In this document: piece after piece, positions 9,395 through 18,984 of the stretch
Layout: each line of letters starts with the position of its first letter
Numbering within the stretch: position 1 is the first letter of the stretch
Source: Roseateles sp. YR242
Lineage (GTDB): Bacteria; Pseudomonadota; Gammaproteobacteria; Burkholderiales; Burkholderiaceae_C
Length of the DNA: 64,000 nt
Reading direction: 5' to 3'
NCBI RefSeq assembly: GCF_900109745.1
Contig: NZ_FOAV01000014.1
Coordinates: 79,626 to 143,625 of the forward strand
Notes under the pieces: generated by a model
Databases searched by the model: none
What the model saw: only the letters and a program-made list of their open reading frames with translations
What the model was told of the DNA's origin: nothing
Position numbers and translations under genes: made by a program

Positions 9395-9626
9395 TTGGCC
9401 GGTATCCGGGCTGGTGGCGCGATGCCTGCGTCCTTCCCAGTGCGAAGCACCAGTGGACATGAGTACAGGCAATGCCGTGTGCCGACCCTTTGACTGATCG
9501 GCGGGCCGGCGGCCACTTACCGTTGCGGGGACAGCTCAGGTTGGACGACGTTTCGTGGAAACGACGGCTCCCTGATTCCCGTTTAACTGCACAGGCGCAA
9601 TGCCTGCACGAGCACCAACGGGGCGG
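9395..9626 (-). promoter_or_regulatory. Cobalamin riboswitch
   Basis: On the minus strand the segment carries conserved blocks of the cobalamin aptamer in order. These are GGTGCTCGTGCAGG with AAACGGGAATCAGGG at the 5' side, GTCCCCGCAACGGTAAG (9516-9532), and the B12 box CAGCCCGGATACCGGCCAA (9395-9413). It lies 85 nt upstream of the btuB start in the same orientation. An inverted repeat GGCCAG...CTGGCC between aptamer and btuB could be part of the expression platform. Recognised by motif; the structure was not folded by program. Confidence 0.92.
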
Positions 9627-9700
9627 ATTCTAGCCGCCGGGCTTCCCGGACTCATGGACCGTAGCCGGAATGTTGTTCCATCGCAAAGAGGGGCGACGGT

Positions 9701-10318
9701 TCAAGGGACGCTCGCCGCCTTGGAGGGCTGGGCCGCCTTGGTGCTCTTCGGAGTCTTTGGTGGGCTCTTGGATGGGGACTTGGGTGGAGGTTGGGGCGGA
9801 TTCTTGGGCGGCCGGGGCTTGGGCGCTGCTATCGGCCGTGAAGCGGGCCGGGACTTGGGCTTGGGTGCGATTGAGCCGCCAAGGGTGGCCGCACCCTGTC
9901 CGCGCTGGGCTTGCGCTTGTTCGCGTCGGCGTTGCAGCGCGTCCAGCTCACGGGCCTCTTGCGCCGCACGTTGCCTGGCCGCCTGCAACTGGTCGGGCGA
10001 GACCTTGTCTTCAGGTAGCTCTGCCGCCTGGCCGCCGGCTCCGGGTGGGCAGGGGGTGTCGCGCAAGTCCTGGCCCTTCGGACCGCAGCGGTAGTAGATG
10101 GCGGCGACCTTCAAGTCGATCGAGGCGCTGCCCTTGGTGGGTGGGGGCGCCGATGTCGCCCCACCGCCCTGACCGGCTCCAGGCGTTGCCGGTGCCGGTG
10201 CGGTGGCCTGTGCCTGTGCTTGAAGCTGAGCCTGAGCCTGAGCCGTGCTCGCTCCTGGTGCCTGCAGCGCAGCAGTCAACAGAAGCGCGGTGACCAGGAA
10301 GGGGAGGGTGGGCTTCAT
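9701..10318 (-). CDS. Exported Pro/Lys-rich protein of unknown function
   Basis: A 205-residue protein that I do not recognise as a named family. The ATG at 10318 begins a signal peptide (MKPTLPFLVTALLLTAAL, ending near AQA). It is followed by Ala/Gln repeats, a short core with IYYRCGPKGQDLRDTPCPP (resembling the Cys-containing motif of DUF4124-like periplasmic proteins), a charged coiled-coil-like segment (LQAARQRAAQEARELDALQRR), and a C-terminal Pro/Lys/Ser tail (PPKSPSKSPPKTPKSTK). It lies 47 bp downstream of pth on the same strand. Confidence 0.65.
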   Translation of the reverse strand: MKPTLPFLVTALLLTAALQAPGASTAQAQAQLQAQAQATAPAPATPGAGQGGGATSAPPPTKGSASIDLKVAAIYYRCGPKGQDLRDTPCPPGAGGQAAELPEDKVSPDQLQAARQRAAQEARELDALQRRREQAQAQRGQGAATLGGSIAPKPKSRPASRPIAAPKPRPPKNPPQPPPKSPSKSPPKTPKSTKAAQPSKAASVP

Positions 10319-10365
10319 GGTCGTGCTTCGTGCGCGGTGGCTTGGGCGGTGAGACAACAGTCCGG

Positions 10366-11259
10366 CTACGTGCCGGTGCTGCTGTCCTTGTTGGCCTCGT
10401 CTGCGTTCTTCGCTGGCTGCGTAGACGACGAAGTCGACGTGGACGACTGCAGGGCGGACCTCAGCGCTGACTGCATGGCGGACAGCGTGGCCCCCGCCTT
10501 GGCACTCGACGCCTTGGCAGCGGGCAGGGCTGGCGACGGCATGGCAGGCGATGCCGCTACGTTTGATGCCGGTGAGGCGGCAGAAGTCGCAGTGGCCGCA
10601 TTGGAGCGGCCGGCTGCCGGCGAGGCCGCATCAGGCTCGCCAGGCTTTGGGGGCTCCTGCCGTGGCGGCTTCGGCCGTGGCGGCTTGGCGTGAATCTTGG
10701 TCAGCGCCTTGGACAGGTCACCCTGCAGCATCTGCGGCACGGCGTCCATGGACTTGCCGATGCAGTCCTCGATGAGCTGTCGTTCCGCCAGCGGCGGCTT
10801 GCGCAGCACATAGTTGGCCACCTCTGCCTTGTGGCCCGGATGGCCGATGCCCAGGCGCAGCCGCCAGAAGTCCGCCGACCCCAGCTGGGCCTGCATGTCC
10901 TTCAGGCCGTTGTGGCCGCCATTGCCACCCCCCTGTTTGAACTTCATCTCGCCCGGGGCGATGTCCAGCTCATCATGGATGGCCAGGATCTCCTCCGGGG
11001 CGATCTTGAAGAAGCGCGCCAGCGCCGCGACCGACTTGCCCGAGAGGTTCATGTAGGTCATGGGCTGCAGCAGCCAGATCGGGCCCGACGTGCCGGGGGC
11101 GTTGTTCACCCGGGCGACCAGGCCGTGGTAGTTGCGATCCACCTGCAGCGTGGCGCCCAGGCCGCGTGCGAAGGCGTCAATCCACCAGAACCCGGCGTTG
11201 TGGCGGGTGTCTTCGTATTCGGTGCCGGGGTTGCCCAGGCCAACAAAGAGTCGAATCAT
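10366..11259 (-). CDS. pth: Peptidyl-tRNA hydrolase with long low-complexity tail
   Basis: Cytoplasmic enzyme that releases peptides from prematurely dissociated peptidyl-tRNA. The core has the catalytic residues Asn10 (GLGNPG), His20 (TRHNAGF) and Asp96 (HDELD), plus [12 protein letters not shown]. The core ends near residue 190, matching the usual length of about 190-200. A further 107 residues rich in Pro, Ala, Ser and Lys follow, ending in a Ser/Thr run. The tail is in frame with normal codon use, so it is not a simple read-through error of a missed stop. The neighbours rplY and prs are the conserved order in Burkholderiales. Confidence 0.95.
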   Translation of the reverse strand: MIRLFVGLGNPGTEYEDTRHNAGFWWIDAFARGLGATLQVDRNYHGLVARVNNAPGTSGPIWLLQPMTYMNLSGKSVAALARFFKIAPEEILAIHDELDIAPGEMKFKQGGGNGGHNGLKDMQAQLGSADFWRLRLGIGHPGHKAEVANYVLRKPPLAERQLIEDCIGKSMDAVPQMLQGDLSKALTKIHAKPPRPKPPRQEPPKPGEPDAASPAAGRSNAATATSAASPASNVAASPAMPSPALPAAKASSAKAGATLSAMQSALRSALQSSTSTSSSTQPAKNADEANKDSSTGT

Positions 11260-11288
11260 GGAGCGGATTATCGAGTGCGGCGGCCATG

Positions 11289-11314
11289 AAAAAGGCCCCG
11301 CAGAGCGGGGCCTT
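11289..11314 (-). terminator. Intrinsic terminator after rplY
   Basis: Read on the minus strand this is a perfect 10-bp stem AAGGCCCCGC / GCGGGGCCTT with a 3-nt loop. The T tract on its 3' side starts with the last two stem bases (TTTTT at 11289-11293). It begins 42 bp after the rplY stop and precedes pth, so it should end the prs-rplY transcript and make pth expression partly independent. Confidence 0.85.
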
Positions 11315-11355
11315 CATGGCAGACCTTCGGGGGACCGAAGGCAGCGGGAAGAAGA

Positions 11356-11970
11356 TTACTTCTTCTTTTTCTTGGCGTCCGGAGCCGGGGCAGCAGCCAC
11401 CACGATCTCTTCCACCAGCGGGGGCACCGGGGTGGCGATCACGGGGTTCGGCTTGCCGTGGGTGACGACCTTGATGTGGTCAGCCAGCTTCAGGTCGTTC
11501 ACGTGGATCGAGTGACCCATGGTCAGGCCGCTCAGGTCCACTTCGATGAACTCGGGCAGCTGTTGAGCCAGGCAGGTGATTTCGATCTCGGTCACCACGT
11601 GGTTCACGGAGCCCTTGTCAGTCTTCACGGCCGGCGATTCGGCTTCACCCACGAAGTGCAGCGGCACCTTCTTGGTGATCTTGGTGGTGGCGTCCACGCG
11701 CTGGAAGTCCACGTGCAGCACTTGCTGCTTGTACGGGTGCATCTGGTAGGCGCGCAGCAGCACCTTGGTGGTGGCACCGGCCAGTTCCATGTCCAGCAGG
11801 GAGCTGTGGAAAGCTTCCTTCTTCAGGGCGTGGTACAGCGCGTTGTGGTCCAGCTCGATGACAGAGGGTTCACCAGCACCGTAAACGATACCGGGCACCT
11901 TGCCAGCGTGGCGCAGGCGGCGGCTCGCTCCGGTCCCCTGCAGCTTGCGCTCAAAAGCGACGAATTTCAT
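11356..11970 (-). CDS. rplY: Large ribosomal subunit protein bL25 (CTC form)
   Basis: A 204-residue 5S rRNA-binding ribosomal protein of the long general-stress (Ctc/TL5) form. It has an N-terminal L25 domain ([22 protein letters not shown]) and a C-terminal beta domain ([12 protein letters not shown]). It ends in a Lys5 tail (APDAKKKKK). The ATG at 11970 is preceded by GGAG 6 nt upstream. It sits between prs and pth, the usual betaproteobacterial position. Confidence 0.95.
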   Translation of the reverse strand: MKFVAFERKLQGTGASRRLRHAGKVPGIVYGAGEPSVIELDHNALYHALKKEAFHSSLLDMELAGATTKVLLRAYQMHPYKQQVLHVDFQRVDATTKITKKVPLHFVGEAESPAVKTDKGSVNHVVTEIEITCLAQQLPEFIEVDLSGLTMGHSIHVNDLKLADHIKVVTHGKPNPVIATPVPPLVEEIVVAAAPAPDAKKKKK

Positions 11971-12087
11971 AGTTGACTCCAATGTGACGGAACACCCCCA
12001 TGGTGTCCCGGTTGAAGGCCCCCGCGACCAGGCAGCCTTCGTGATCGATGGCCGCCTTGCGGGCAGCCATCAGAAACCTTGTACGGG

Positions 12088-13050
12088 TCAGAAGTTGTTG
12101 TTCTGTTCGGAGAACAGCGAGGTCACCGACTCACCGTCCGAGATACGGCGGATGGTTTCGGCGAACAGGAAAGCAACAGACAGCTGACGGATCTTGCCGC
12201 AGGCCTTGGCGGCCTCCGACAGGGGAATGGTGTTGCTGATCACCACTTCGTCCAGCTGCGAGTTCGAGATGCGCTCGATGGCCGGGCCGGACAGGATGGG
12301 GTGGGTGCAATAAGCGAAGACGCGCTTGGCGCCGCGGTCCTTCAGGACTTCCGCGGCCTTCACCAACGTGCCGGCGGTGTCGATCATGTCGTCCATGATC
12401 ACGCAGTTGCGGCCGTCGATCTCACCGATGACGTGCATCACCTCGGAGACATTGGCGGCAGGGCGGCGCTTGTCGATGATGGCCAGGTCGCAACCGAGCT
12501 GCTTGGCCAGCGCACGGGCGCGGACCACACCGCCCACGTCCGGGCTGACGACCACCAGGTTTTCGTAATTGCGGGCCTTCAGGTCGGACAGCAACACCGG
12601 CGAGGCGTAGATGTTGTCCACCGGGATGTCGAAGAAGCCCTGGATCTGGTCCGCGTGGAGGTCCATCGTGAGCACGCGCTCGACGCCGACGGTTTCCAGC
12701 AGGTTGGCCACGACCTTGGCCGAGATGGGCACCCGGGTGCTGCGCGGGCGGCGGTCCTGACGGGCGTAACCGTAGTAGGGGATCACCGCGGTGATGCGGC
12801 GTGCGCTGGCACGCTTGAGCGCATCGACCATGATGAGCAGTTCCATCACGTTTTCGTTGGTCGGCGCGCAGGTCGGCTGGATCACGAACACGTCGCGGGC
12901 GCGAACGTTCTGTTGGATCTCGACAGTCACCTCACCGTCGGAAAAACGGCCAACCACAGCTTTACCGAGCTCGAGGCCCAGGTGGGTAGCGATTTCTTTG
13001 GAGAGGGACGGGTTAGCGTTACCCGTGAAGAGGACGGTATTGAGCAGCAC
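12088..13050 (-). CDS. prs: Ribose-phosphate pyrophosphokinase
   Basis: Makes PRPP from ribose 5-phosphate and ATP for nucleotide, His and Trp synthesis. The 320 residues are full length. Motifs: [37 protein letters not shown] (flexible loop), the Mg/ribose binding [13 protein letters not shown], and the PRPP loop [12 protein letters not shown]. The start is GTG at 13050; the frame has no ATG between it and an upstream stop, and the nearby ATG at 13060 is out of frame. It follows tRNA-Gln by 68 bp. Confidence 0.96.
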   Translation of the reverse strand: MLLNTVLFTGNANPSLSKEIATHLGLELGKAVVGRFSDGEVTVEIQQNVRARDVFVIQPTCAPTNENVMELLIMVDALKRASARRITAVIPYYGYARQDRRPRSTRVPISAKVVANLLETVGVERVLTMDLHADQIQGFFDIPVDNIYASPVLLSDLKARNYENLVVVSPDVGGVVRARALAKQLGCDLAIIDKRRPAANVSEVMHVIGEIDGRNCVIMDDMIDTAGTLVKAAEVLKDRGAKRVFAYCTHPILSGPAIERISNSQLDEVVISNTIPLSEAAKACGKIRQLSVAFLFAETIRRISDGESVTSLFSEQNNNF

Positions 13051-13118
13051 AGCGGGCCATCCAAAAATTTATGGCCCGGTGGCCAACCCAGCGGGTCCCG
13101 GATTGAAACTAAGAAATT

Positions 13119-13195
13119 TGGCAGGGGAGGAAGGACTCGAACCCTCGCATGTCGGAATCAAAATCCGATGCCTTAACCAACTTGGCGACTCCCCT
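13119..13195 (-). tRNA. tRNA-Gln (anticodon TTG)
   Basis: A 77-nt cloverleaf with encoded CCA. The acceptor stem AGGGGAG/CTCCCCT and the anticodon stem TCGGA/TCCGA enclose the loop TTTTGAT (anticodon TTG); the T arm is GGGTTCGAGTCC. It lies between ispE and prs on the same strand, the conserved Burkholderiales position. Confidence 0.95.
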
Positions 13196-13235
13196 ACACA
13201 GGACATTGTGCGTGGCACAACACCCTTTAACCTTT

Positions 13236-14384
13236 TCAGTCTTCAGCCCAACCGTATAACGGGTGAACCTCAAGACTGCGACACATTCTACCAGCCCATT
13301 TCGGAGGTAAATCAAACAGCAAACTATTATTTAGTAAGCCATCTGCTTTTGCTTCCGATGTCGCCTTGGAATTACTTCCCAGGCTGATATCTGCATCATT
13401 CAGTACTACATTCTTCACTGCCACATTCGCAGCAGCTTCCTGCTGCGAAGCCGGGAGTATAGCAAATACTGCGCTGCCTGAACCCGTCATTCGACTATTG
13501 CCGTAGCGAGTTTGCAACCAGTGCAATGCTTCCGAAACTTCCTGGCTGGCTGCTTCCGCTGGAGGTTGCAGATCATTTCTGCCCCATCCCGAAATCAGCT
13601 GCCTGGTGAGTTTCTCCAGCATCGCTTCACGCATATTGTGCGCGTTGCCTGGAATCCCATCTTCAGCGTGCCCGGTATTCACTCCACAAACTTGCAATTC
13701 CGTTAGGAATTTGCCCTGATCTGTCAGGAATTTATCCTGACCGATTTTGTTTGCTTCGTGCCCGCCGTTCACTGCAGGAAAGCCCGCTACTATAGCCACG
13801 CTTTCTGACCTTTGCAACAGTGGGCTCGAAAAAATTTCCTTGGTGCCGATACTCACTGCCGGCTTCACCACCGCGAGGTTCAGGGGCGGCACCGGCAGCG
13901 CGTGAAGAATTTCACCAATGCCCTCCACAAACGCGTTGCGCCCGCCCACGAAGAAGGGCACGTCCGCCCCCAGTTTGAGTGCGATGGGCAGCAGCCGGGA
14001 GCGGGGCCAGTGCAGGCCCCACAGCCGGTTGAGCGCCAGCAGCGTGCTGCCGGCGTCCGACGAGCCGCCGCCCATGCCGGCACCGGCGGGCAGGCGCTTC
14101 TCGATGTGGATATCCACGCCATGGCTGCAGCCGCTGGCGGTCTGCAGCGCCCGGGCCGCACGCAGGCACAGGTCGTCAGCAGGCAAGGCGTCGCCCTGGT
14201 CGTGGCGGTGCAGGGCGCCGTCGTTGCGACGCTCGAAGTGCAGCGTGTCCGCCCAGTCGATCAACACAAAAAGCGACTGCAGCAGGTGATAGCCGTCCGG
14301 CCGCTTGCCCACCACATGCAGGAAGAGGTTGAGCTTGGCGGGCGCCGGGACATCGTAGAGGGCTTGTAGGGGACGGGCTTGCAT
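13236..14384 (-). CDS. ispE: 4-diphosphocytidyl-2-C-methyl-D-erythritol kinase, enlarged
   Basis: GHMP-family kinase of the non-mevalonate isoprenoid pathway. The N-terminal two thirds are canonical: PAPAKLNLFLHVVGKRPDGYH, the ATP loop LPAGAGMGGGSSDAGS, and GADVPFFVGGRNAFVEGIGE. Near the C terminus are MTGSGSAVFAI and a conserved ending (GRMCRSLEVHPLYGW). The product is 382 residues against about 280-300 usual. Extra sequence lies at roughly residues 215-260, with an internal near-repeat DKFLTDQGKFLTE, and at roughly 325-355. Both extra segments and their surroundings (about 13200-13860) are clearly poorer in G+C than the 5' half. The start ATG at 14384 gives the family N terminus. The enzyme is probably functional since all motifs are intact. 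Confidence 0.9.
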   Translation of the reverse strand: MQARPLQALYDVPAPAKLNLFLHVVGKRPDGYHLLQSLFVLIDWADTLHFERRNDGALHRHDQGDALPADDLCLRAARALQTASGCSHGVDIHIEKRLPAGAGMGGGSSDAGSTLLALNRLWGLHWPRSRLLPIALKLGADVPFFVGGRNAFVEGIGEILHALPVPPLNLAVVKPAVSIGTKEIFSSPLLQRSESVAIVAGFPAVNGGHEANKIGQDKFLTDQGKFLTELQVCGVNTGHAEDGIPGNAHNMREAMLEKLTRQLISGWGRNDLQPPAEAASQEVSEALHWLQTRYGNSRMTGSGSAVFAILPASQQEAAANVAVKNVVLNDADISLGSNSKATSEAKADGLLNNSLLFDLPPKWAGRMCRSLEVHPLYGWAED

Positions 14385-14446
14385 GAGGGAGCGTATGCCG
14401 AAGGGGCGGCATGGCTGCCCCGAAGCCGGCATTGTCAGGCCTGGAA

Positions 14447-15019
14447 CTACGGTGTTTCGTCGAGCTTCAGGCGCAAGGTGGCCAAGGGGTCGGAACCCTC
14501 GGGGTTGAGCCGCTGGGCGGTGATGAGGCCGTTCGGGAAGCGGCGCAGGTCCACCTGCCAGCCCAGCTGTTCAAAGCCCTGGTCGCCCATCGCGCGGTAG
14601 GGGGTCTTTGCCCAGGGGCGGCCTTTGAGCCAGTCGAACAGCGCCTGCACCGGCAAGGCCTCGCCCAACAATTCCTGCGTCAGCGCGTCCAGCGTCTCGT
14701 AGCTGCGTTCTTCATCAGGGGTGCGCACCGTGGCGCCACCGGGTTGCCAGGACACGCGGGCCACCAGGCTGCCCATCGGCGTGCTCATTTCCAGACGGCC
14801 TTGCGCGGGGTCTCCCAGCAGTTCGAAGTTGGCGGTGACGTTCTGGCCGCGCGGCTGGCCGCCCGGGCCTGCCGGCACCACCAGGCCGATCCGGCCGGTG
14901 AGCCGGGGAGCATCGGACAAGGCGGCTGCTTCCTGCTCGGTCACCTTGGGCACGCTGTTGCAGCCGCTCAGCCATAGCGCGGCGGCGGCTGCTGCCGCCA
15001 GGGTTGCACGCCGGCGCAT
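14447..15019 (-). CDS. lolB: Outer membrane lipoprotein insertion protein LolB
   Basis: A 190-residue lipoprotein that accepts lipoproteins from LolA and inserts them in the outer membrane. The lipobox is LWLSGC with Cys20. Family blocks: RLTGRIGLVV, NFELLGDPAQGRLEMSTPMG, LFDWLKGRPW. The start ATG at 15019 shares a base with the stop of the upstream TPR gene (TGATG). Gene order lolB-ispE is conserved. Confidence 0.92.
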   Translation of the reverse strand: MRRRATLAAAAAAALWLSGCNSVPKVTEQEAAALSDAPRLTGRIGLVVPAGPGGQPRGQNVTANFELLGDPAQGRLEMSTPMGSLVARVSWQPGGATVRTPDEERSYETLDALTQELLGEALPVQALFDWLKGRPWAKTPYRAMGDQGFEQLGWQVDLRRFPNGLITAQRLNPEGSDPLATLRLKLDETP

Positions 15020-16836
15020 CAGGGGCGCACCTGCAGGCGCTGCAGCGTGTTCTTGACGGCTTCGTTTTCCGGGTCGCGTTTGATGGCGTCTGCAAAGATG
15101 CGCCGCGCCTCGTCCTTCTGGCCGCCGGCCCACAGTACTTCGCCCAGATGGGCAGCGATCTCCGGGTCCGGGCGGGAGCTGTAAGCCTGGCGCAGCAGGC
15201 GTTCGGCTTCACCCATGCGGCCCAGGCGGTATTCCACCCAGCCCATGCTGTCCACGATGAAGGGCTCGCCCGGTGCGAAGGTCAGGGCCTTGGAGATCAG
15301 GTCTCGCGCCTCTTCCAGCCGCTCATTGCGGTCCGCCAGGGCGTAGCCCAGTGCGTTGTAGGCGTGATAGTGCTGCGGCTTGATCTGGATGACCTTCTGC
15401 AGCAGCGCTTCCATTTCCTTCATCTTGCCGAGCTTCTCGGCCATCATGGACTGCTCGTAGAGCAGGTCCGGCTCTTCACCATTGGCGGCCACGGCCTGGC
15501 CGAGTACGTCATAGGCCGCCTGCCACTGCCGGTTTTCACGCAATAGCTGGGACTCGGCCATGACCTTGGCGCGGCGTTCCTGTTCCTGGTCGGCGGGAAG
15601 GGCCTGCAGCAGCTTGCGGCCCTGCTCCAGCTTGCCCTGGCGCGCCAGCAGCGAGGCCCGGCGGTAGGCGATGTCGATATTGCCGGGCGCGGCGTCGATC
15701 TGGCTGAGGCGGGTGTCGGCGGACTTCAGGTCGCCGCGCATCTCCGCTGCCTGGGCCAGCAACAGCAAGCCTTGCTGGCGCGCTTCGCGCTCGCCCAGTT
15801 CCAGGCGTTCGCGCTGCGCCGGTTGCTCGTCCAGCAGGCGCATGTAGCGCTGAAGGGCGTTCTCGGCGGCGTCCGGGTGTTGCAGATCCAGTTCCAGAGA
15901 GCCCAGCGCCAGCCATGAGGTCAGGTTCTCCGGCGCGTCCTTCGTCAGCACGCGGAATTCACGTGCTGCATCGGCCGGGCGCTGCGCACGGGCCAGCGCT
16001 CGGGCGTAGGCCTGGCGCAGTGACTGCTTGTCCGGATGGGCTTGCAGCTCGGCGGTGACCAGCGCCTCGGCCTCGGGGCGCTGCGGCAACAGCTCCAGCG
16101 CCATCAGCAGGGGCTCGTCCCGTTCCGGGAAATCCTTGGCGGCGGCACGCACATGGACCAGTGCGGTTTCCGCATTGCCGGCCATCTGGGCCAGGCGCGC
16201 CAGCACCATCAAGGACACAAAACGCGTTTCCGGCCGGGCTGCCGTTTCGCGCAGCAGCGGCTCCAGCGCTTCCTGGACTTTCTTGGGCTCCGGGCTGCGA
16301 GCGAACAGTGACGGGATGCCGGCCAGCAGGTTGGCCCGCGCATCGGGTGCATTCATGCCCAACAGGGCGCGCAGCGGCGGTGCGACTTCCGCCGGGCGGT
16401 TCAACAGCGCCAGCAGCTGGATCAGCGTGCGATGCGCTTCCTGGGAGGTGGGCAGGGTGTCCCGCCAGGCGCGTGCCGCGATGACGGCCCGGTCTCCCGA
16501 GCGCGCCTGCAGCGCAATGGCCACGACGCGGCGGAACAGTTCTTCGTCCTCGGCGCGGCGGGCGGCATCCAGCAGCACCTGGAAGGCGCCTTCGGGCTCG
16601 TTGTTCTGCAGGGCCATCTCGCCGATCAGCAACTGGTAGAACATCGGCGCGTCGAGGTCCGAGTTCGAGATGGGTTCGGGTGCCGAAGCGGCCGAAGCTG
16701 CCGCCGGGGGGGCGGAGGCAGCCGCCGGTGGCGCCGAGGCGGCCGGTGCCGCGGGTTGGACGGACTGGGCGTGGGCAGCGCAGCTCAGGGCGAGGGCAGC
16801 GGGGATCCACCAGGGGTGGCGCACGGAGGCGGGCAT
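15019..16836 (-). CDS. Exported tetratricopeptide repeat protein
   Basis: A 605-residue TPR protein with a signal peptide at the chosen ATG 16836 ([22 protein letters not shown] box upstream), then an Ala/Pro-rich linker. Many helix-turn-helix TPR units run from about residue 60 to the end (for example [21 protein letters not shown], and [21 protein letters not shown]). This type is found upstream of lolB in Burkholderiales. It is likely a periplasmic scaffold for envelope assembly, but no specific function is assigned. It is divergent from mutM across 108 bp that must hold both promoters. Confidence 0.85.
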   Translation of the reverse strand: MPASVRHPWWIPAALALSCAAHAQSVQPAAPAASAPPAAASAPPAAASAASAPEPISNSDLDAPMFYQLLIGEMALQNNEPEGAFQVLLDAARRAEDEELFRRVVAIALQARSGDRAVIAARAWRDTLPTSQEAHRTLIQLLALLNRPAEVAPPLRALLGMNAPDARANLLAGIPSLFARSPEPKKVQEALEPLLRETAARPETRFVSLMVLARLAQMAGNAETALVHVRAAAKDFPERDEPLLMALELLPQRPEAEALVTAELQAHPDKQSLRQAYARALARAQRPADAAREFRVLTKDAPENLTSWLALGSLELDLQHPDAAENALQRYMRLLDEQPAQRERLELGEREARQQGLLLLAQAAEMRGDLKSADTRLSQIDAAPGNIDIAYRRASLLARQGKLEQGRKLLQALPADQEQERRAKVMAESQLLRENRQWQAAYDVLGQAVAANGEEPDLLYEQSMMAEKLGKMKEMEALLQKVIQIKPQHYHAYNALGYALADRNERLEEARDLISKALTFAPGEPFIVDSMGWVEYRLGRMGEAERLLRQAYSSRPDPEIAAHLGEVLWAGGQKDEARRIFADAIKRDPENEAVKNTLQRLQVRP

Positions 16837-16944
16837 GAGAAAACTCCTGAACTGACTGACGCGAATGAGGCAAGGGAGGCGCCAACCCATTCTATGGAAC
16901 CTGTGCGCGACTCCTGGGTAGTGCCCCACGCCTATCATTCAGCC

Positions 16945-17811
16945 ATGCCAGAGTTGCCAGAAGTTGAAGTTACACGTCTGAGCTTTGCCTCAGCGATCGA
17001 AGGGTCTCGGGTGCTGGATGTGCGGCTGGGGAAACCGCTGCGCTGGCCCCTGGGGGTGGACACCGGGCGGCTGGTCGGCCGGCGTGTCGGGGCGGTGCAG
17101 CGGCGGGGCAAATACCTGTGGCTGCCGCTGCGTGCCGAAGGCCAGGCCATCGACATCCAGGATCCGGCCCGTCCGTTGCCAGCGGAAGGCGGCCTGCTGC
17201 TGCACCTGGGCATGTCCGGCTCGCTGGCCTTCCGGGCGCAGCCGCCAAGCGCGGGCCCGCACGACCATTTTGAACTGGTCACCGACCGGGGCGTCTTGCG
17301 CCTGACCGACCCGCGCCGTTTTGGTGCGGTGGTCTGGTCCGAGGGCCTGGACGTGGCGCCAGCGGCGAAGTTGCTGGGTGGCATGGGGCTGGAACCATTT
17401 GATGAGGCGTTCAACGGCGCCCACCTGCACCGGGGGTTTCAGGGGCGGCGGGTGGCCATCAAGCAGGCCATATTGGCTGGTGATGTGGTGGTAGGCGCTG
17501 GCAATATTTACGCGTGTGAAGCGCTGTTCATGGCGGGCATTGACCCTCGCCTGCCGGCCGGCAAGATCAGCCGCCCGCGGGCCCAGCGGCTGGCGCAGGC
17601 GCTGACCCAGGTGCTGGGCGAGGCCCTGGAGGCCGGCGGCAGCACGCTGCGAGATTTCAAGGATGCCCACGGTGTAGCAGGCAGCTTCCAGATGCAGGCG
17701 CGGGTGTACGGCCGGGAGAAGGAGCCCTGCCGGGTGTGCGCCACACCGCTTCGGCGCATCGTGCAGGGGCAGCGGTCGACCTTCTTCTGCCCGGTCTGTC
17801 AGAAGCGTTGA
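16945..17811 (+). CDS. mutM: Formamidopyrimidine-DNA glycosylase
   Basis: Base-excision repair enzyme removing 8-oxoguanine and FaPy lesions, with AP lyase activity. It starts [11 protein letters not shown] with catalytic Pro2 and Glu3. It has [14 protein letters not shown], the H2TH region ([16 protein letters not shown]) and a C-terminal zinc finger CRVC...FFCPVCQKR. Length 288 is slightly above the usual 270. The stop lies inside a 14-bp tandem duplication. It is followed by mutY, pairing two enzymes of the 8-oxoguanine (GO) repair system. Confidence 0.96.
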   Translation: MPELPEVEVTRLSFASAIEGSRVLDVRLGKPLRWPLGVDTGRLVGRRVGAVQRRGKYLWLPLRAEGQAIDIQDPARPLPAEGGLLLHLGMSGSLAFRAQPPSAGPHDHFELVTDRGVLRLTDPRRFGAVVWSEGLDVAPAAKLLGGMGLEPFDEAFNGAHLHRGFQGRRVAIKQAILAGDVVVGAGNIYACEALFMAGIDPRLPAGKISRPRAQRLAQALTQVLGEALEAGGSTLRDFKDAHGVAGSFQMQARVYGREKEPCRVCATPLRRIVQGQRSTFFCPVCQKR

Positions 17812-17828
17812 TCGAGAAGCGTTGATCG
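17801..17828. repeat. 14-bp perfect tandem duplication at the mutM stop
   Basis: Two adjacent copies of agaagcgttgatcg. The first copy contains the mutM stop codon (17809-17811), the second lies just downstream. It probably arose by replication slippage and does not alter the protein. Confidence 0.85.
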
Positions 17829-17886
17829 GCGGCCCGCTGCCTTCCTGCCACCGCACGGCAGCGCCCGCGCGATACTCCTGCTCCTG

Positions 17887-18942
17887 ATGACCGACGACGA
17901 CCTCCAATCCCGCGTGCATGCCCTGCGCGGCGACTTCGCGCCGCTGCTGCTGGCCTGGCAACGCCGTGACGGGCGCCACGACCTGCCCTGGCAGAACACC
18001 CAGGACCCCTATCGCGTCTGGCTCTCCGAGATCATGCTGCAGCAGACGCAGGTGGCCACGGTGCTGGGCTACTACAAGCGTTTCCTGGAGCGCTTTCCGG
18101 ATGTGGCCGCCCTGGCCGCTGCGCCACAGGACGAGGTGATGGCCGCCTGGGCCGGGCTGGGTTATTACAGCCGCGCCCGCAACCTGCACCGCTGTGCCCA
18201 GACCGTGATGGAGCGCCACGGCGGCGCCTTCCCACGAACGGCCGTTGAGCTGGCCGAGCTGCCCGGCATCGGCCGCTCCACGGCGGCGGCCATCTCTTCC
18301 TTCTGCTTTGGCGAGCGCGTGGCCATCCTGGATGGCAACGTCAAACGGGTGCTCAGTCGCCTGCTGGCCTTTGACGGCGACCTGGCGCAGCAGGCGCAGG
18401 AAAAGCGCCTCTGGCGCCAGGCCGAGGCCCTGCTGCCGCTCTCTGAAGCCGACATGCCGGCCTACACCCAGGGCCTGATGGACCTGGGGGCCAGCCACTG
18501 CGCCTCCCGCCAGCCGCAATGCCTGTTGTGCCCGGTGGCCGGCCTGTGCCATGGCCGGGCGGAAGGCGACCCCGCCCGCTACCCGATCAAGACCCGCAAG
18601 CTCAAGCGCGGCCAGCGAGAAAACTGGTGGCTGTGGCTGGAACACGAAGGCCGCGTCTGGCTGCAGCAGCGGCCCAGCGAAGGCTTGTGGGGGGGCTTGT
18701 GGACCTTGCCCATGTTCGACAGTGAAGCCGCGCTGGACGCCCATAGCCGCTCCATGGGCGTGGCGGAACTGGAGCCGCTGCCCCGCGTGCAGCACGCCCT
18801 GACCCATCTGGACTGGGTGCTGCATCCCCGGCGCGGGATGCTGACCGGGCCGGTGGACAGCGCCACGCCTGGCCACTGGGTGGCGCGGGAGCAACTCCCG
18901 CAATACGCGCTGCCCGCGCCGCTGAAAAAGTTGCTGGATTGA
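17887..18942 (+). CDS. mutY: A/G-specific adenine glycosylase
   Basis: Removes adenine mispaired with 8-oxoguanine. Catalytic Glu48 in SEIMLQQTQV, helix-hairpin-helix LPGIGRSTAAAI, catalytic Asp149 in ILDGNVKRVL, and a 4Fe-4S cluster of Cys205, 212, 215 and 221 (C-x6-C-x2-C-x5-C). The C-terminal NUDIX-like recognition domain begins around residue 240. Length 351 is normal. It lies 75 bp after mutM. Confidence 0.96.
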   Translation: MTDDDLQSRVHALRGDFAPLLLAWQRRDGRHDLPWQNTQDPYRVWLSEIMLQQTQVATVLGYYKRFLERFPDVAALAAAPQDEVMAAWAGLGYYSRARNLHRCAQTVMERHGGAFPRTAVELAELPGIGRSTAAAISSFCFGERVAILDGNVKRVLSRLLAFDGDLAQQAQEKRLWRQAEALLPLSEADMPAYTQGLMDLGASHCASRQPQCLLCPVAGLCHGRAEGDPARYPIKTRKLKRGQRENWWLWLEHEGRVWLQQRPSEGLWGGLWTLPMFDSEAALDAHSRSMGVAELEPLPRVQHALTHLDWVLHPRRGMLTGPVDSATPGHWVAREQLPQYALPAPLKKLLD

Positions 18943-18984
18943 CCTGAGGCGCGAGTGCGCCGATCCCGCTATCCTCGCCCCACG

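Noticed and set aside
7352..9493. A 713-codon plus-strand frame across btuB.
   Set aside because: Antisense to btuB and the riboswitch; Ala/Gly/Val-rich without motifs.
11980..12000. Hairpin GGAACACC/GGTGTCCC between prs and rplY as a terminator.
   Set aside because: It has no T tract on either side, and prs and rplY are expected to be cotranscribed.
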